A stretch of DNA of 5,757 bases, taken from assembly GCA_947484535.1 (NCBI GenBank), contig CANKPO010000101.1:1-5757 (forward strand), given 5' to 3'. Shown here in pieces: positions 4,240-5,757 of the stretch. A program made the position numbers and the translations under genes. This DNA comes from Caulobacteraceae bacterium. GTDB taxonomy: Bacteria > Pseudomonadota > Alphaproteobacteria > Caulobacterales > Caulobacteraceae. Within the stretch, counting starts at the first letter, position 1, and every line of letters starts with the position of its first letter. Under the pieces are notes generated by a model. That model did no database searches. It was not told where the DNA came from and saw only the letters and a program-made list of their open reading frames with translations.

Positions 4240-5601
4240 ATGACCGATCTTCCTGTGCAAAAGCGCCTCTATATCAAGACCTATGGCTGTCAGATGAATG
4301 TCTATGACAGCGAGCGCATGACCGACATCTTGCGCCCGCTCGGCTATGGCGTGACCGACAGTCCGGATGATGCTGATCTGGTGGTGCTGAACACCTGCCA
4401 TATCCGTGAAAAGGCCACGGAAAAGGTCTATTCCGAGCTGGGCGTTCTGCGCCGGATGAAGGAAGCTAAGGCCGGGGCCGGAGGTCAGATGACCATCGCT
4501 GTGGCCGGCTGTGTGGCTCAGGCGGAGGGCAGCGAGATCATGCGTCGTCAAACGGCGGTCGATTTCGTGCTCGGTCCCCAGTCCTATCACCGTCTGCCTG
4601 AAATGATCGCGCGGGCCCACCGCGCGTCGGGCGAGGCACTGGCCGCGGATTTTGCCGCCGATGAAAAGTTCGACGCCTTGCCCAAATCGCGTCAGCCCGG
4701 CGGTGTCACCGCCTTCCTGACCGTGCAAGAGGGCTGCGATAAGTTCTGCACCTTCTGCGTCGTGCCCTATACGCGCGGCGCGGAATATTCGCGGCCCGTT
4801 GAGGCCGTGCTGGCTGAGGCCGCTGATCTGGCGTCGCAGGGTGTCCGCGAGGTCACGCTGCTGGGTCAAAACGTCAATGCCTATGGGGCCGAGCGCGATG
4901 AGGGCGGCCTTGCCGGTCTGGTCGAGCGTCTGGCCGCCATCCCCGGTCTGGACCGTATTCGCTATACCACCAGCCATCCGCGCGACATGGACGAGGCCCT
5001 GATTGCCGCCCATGGCACACAAGAGGCCCTGATGCCCTATCTGCACCTGCCCGTGCAGTCGGGGTCGGACCGGATTCTCAAGGCTATGAACCGGGATCAC
5101 AAGGCCGAAGACTATGTGGCCCTGATCGCCCGCATCCGGCAGGCCCGGCCCGATATTGCGCTTTCGGGTGACTTTATCGTCGGCTTCCCCGGCGAGACCG
5201 AGGCCGATTTTGAGGCGACCTTGGATCTGGTCCGTCAGGTTGGCTATGCCTCGGCCTTCACCTTCAAATATAGCCGCCGCCCAGGAACCCCCGCTTCAAA
5301 CATGGGCGCTCAGGTCGATGAGGCGGTTAAGGATGAGCGTCTGGCCCGCCTGAACAGTCTTTTGGAAGACCAGCGCCGCGCCTTTAATGCCGAGATGGTC
5401 GGCCGGGTCGTTCCGGTCTTGATCGAGCGCGAGGGCCGTCACCCCGGCCAGATCTTGGGCCGCAGCCCCTATCTTCAGGCCGTCCATGCGGAGGGGCCTG
5501 CCAATCTGATCGGACAGATCGTCCATATGCGTATTGAGGCGGCGGCCCATATGAGCCTCTCCGGCGTTCTGGTCTCGGCCTTGGAAGAGGCTGTGCTTTG
5601 A
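4240..5601 (+). CDS. miaB: tRNA-2-methylthio-N6-dimethylallyladenosine synthase MiaB
   Basis: 453 residues, normal for MiaB. This cytoplasmic radical-SAM methylthiotransferase converts i6A37 to ms2i6A37 in tRNAs reading UNN codons. The N-terminal UPF0004 domain (about 9-130) starts with '[10 protein letters not shown]' and carries the auxiliary-cluster cysteines C17, C53 ('NTCHIREKA') and C91 ('AGCVAQ'). The radical-SAM domain (about 155-385) has C-x3-C-x2-C at C166, C170 and C173 in '[17 protein letters not shown]', then '[10 protein letters not shown]' (207-216), '[12 protein letters not shown]' (269-280) and '[11 protein letters not shown]' (310-320). A TRAM domain for RNA binding ends the protein, with '[10 protein letters not shown]' at 407-416. 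All six cluster ligands are present, so the enzyme should be active. AGGA at 4221-4224 is 15 bases from the ATG, a weak ribosome site, and there is no in-frame start just upstream. The stop overlaps the phoH start. miaA is not in view. Confidence 0.97.
   Translation: MTDLPVQKRLYIKTYGCQMNVYDSERMTDILRPLGYGVTDSPDDADLVVLNTCHIREKATEKVYSELGVLRRMKEAKAGAGGQMTIAVAGCVAQAEGSEIMRRQTAVDFVLGPQSYHRLPEMIARAHRASGEALAADFAADEKFDALPKSRQPGGVTAFLTVQEGCDKFCTFCVVPYTRGAEYSRPVEAVLAEAADLASQGVREVTLLGQNVNAYGAERDEGGLAGLVERLAAIPGLDRIRYTTSHPRDMDEALIAAHGTQEALMPYLHLPVQSGSDRILKAMNRDHKAEDYVALIARIRQARPDIALSGDFIVGFPGETEADFEATLDLVRQVGYASAFTFKYSRRPGTPASNMGAQVDEAVKDERLARLNSLLEDQRRAFNAEMVGRVVPVLIEREGRHPGQILGRSPYLQAVHAEGPANLIGQIVHMRIEAAAHMSLSGVLVSALEEAVL
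5583..5590 (+). promoter_or_regulatory. phoH: Shine-Dalgarno site for phoH
   Basis: GGAAGAGG inside the last codons of miaB lies 7 bases before the TTG at 5598. This strong, well-spaced site supports the unusual TTG start. Confidence 0.6.
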
Positions 5602-5757
5602 GCCGCGTCATTGACGAGTTCATCACCCTGCCTGAGCCTGTTCAGGCGGCGATTTGCGGGGCCAATGCCCGCCATGTTGCCCTGATCGAAAATGCCTTTT
5701 CGGTATTGATCGAGACGCCCGGCGGGGGTCTAGCCCTGCGCGGTGCGGCCAAGAGCC
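5598..5757 (+). CDS. phoH: PhoH-like (YbeZ) ATPase, N-terminal fragment
   Basis: The first 53 codons of a gene running off the right edge. It starts at TTG 5598, four bases into an overlap with the miaB stop (TTGA), after a strong GGAAGAGG site. The translation begins [14 protein letters not shown] and continues '[20 protein letters not shown]', then a Gly-rich turn and 'LALRGAAKS'. This fits the N-terminal KH-like region of PhoH/YbeZ proteins, where a 'G-x-x-x-x-x-L-x-x-I-E' helix precedes a strand and an 'I-x-G' turn. The ATPase Walker motifs would lie beyond the window. PhoH-like proteins are P-loop ATPases linked to RNA and ribosome metabolism together with the RNase YbeY. The miaB-phoH-ybeY order is common in Proteobacteria and supports the call, but only the start is visible. 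Confidence 0.82.
   Translation, partial: MSRVIDEFITLPEPVQAAICGANARHVALIENAFSVLIETPGGGLALRGAAKS

Noticed and set aside
4219..5100. 293-codon open frame on the - strand inside miaB
   Set aside because: It is antisense to a full-length MiaB with every cluster ligand intact. The translation shows no recognisable domain, and long antisense frames are common in GC-rich coding DNA.
1..5757. A novel defence, mobile or toxin-antitoxin system
   Set aside because: Every gene belongs to a known housekeeping or metal-handling family. There are no transposases, integrases, tRNA insertion sites or direct repeats, and no obvious shift in base composition.

Overview
The window looks like an alphaproteobacterial chromosome, most probably Caulobacterales. 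The DNA is GC-rich, and all ten genes lie on the + strand with short gaps or 4-base overlaps. The run tsaB-rimI-fur-miaB-phoH, downstream of trpS, usp and an Nfu gene, resembles the order I recall from Caulobacter relatives. The Fur is the alphaproteobacterial form without the CxxC structural zinc motif. The genus assignment is inference from recall, not from a search.

Layout: the 3' end of trpS (1-228); a secreted PCu(A)C copper chaperone (270-761); a universal stress protein (824-1297); an Nfu-type Fe-S carrier (1374-1943); a RutE-like nitroreductase (1970-2560); tsaB (2583-3245); rimI, whose GTG start overlaps the tsaB stop (3242-3715); fur (3751-4185); miaB (4240-5601); and the 5' end of phoH, whose TTG start overlaps the miaB stop (5598 to the window end). 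No gene-free stretch exceeds 76 bases. I see no tRNA, rRNA, mobile element, CRISPR array or long repeat.

Functional threads: translation and tRNA quality (trpS; tsaB for t6A37; miaB for ms2i6A37; rimI for ribosomal protein acetylation; phoH, whose family is linked to RNA and ribosome metabolism) alternates with metal handling (PCu(A)C for copper, Nfu for Fe-S delivery, Fur for iron sensing, MiaB as an Fe-S consumer). A good sigma70-like promoter sits in the 3' end of rimI and should let fur, and perhaps miaB-phoH, be expressed independently of the upstream genes.

This is essentially a housekeeping region. I found no convincing undescribed system. The points most worth a second look are the iron/Fe-S/tRNA-A37 clustering, the internal fur promoter with an adjacent small palindrome, the uncertain fur start codon, and the extra candidate copper ligands in the PCu(A)C protein.
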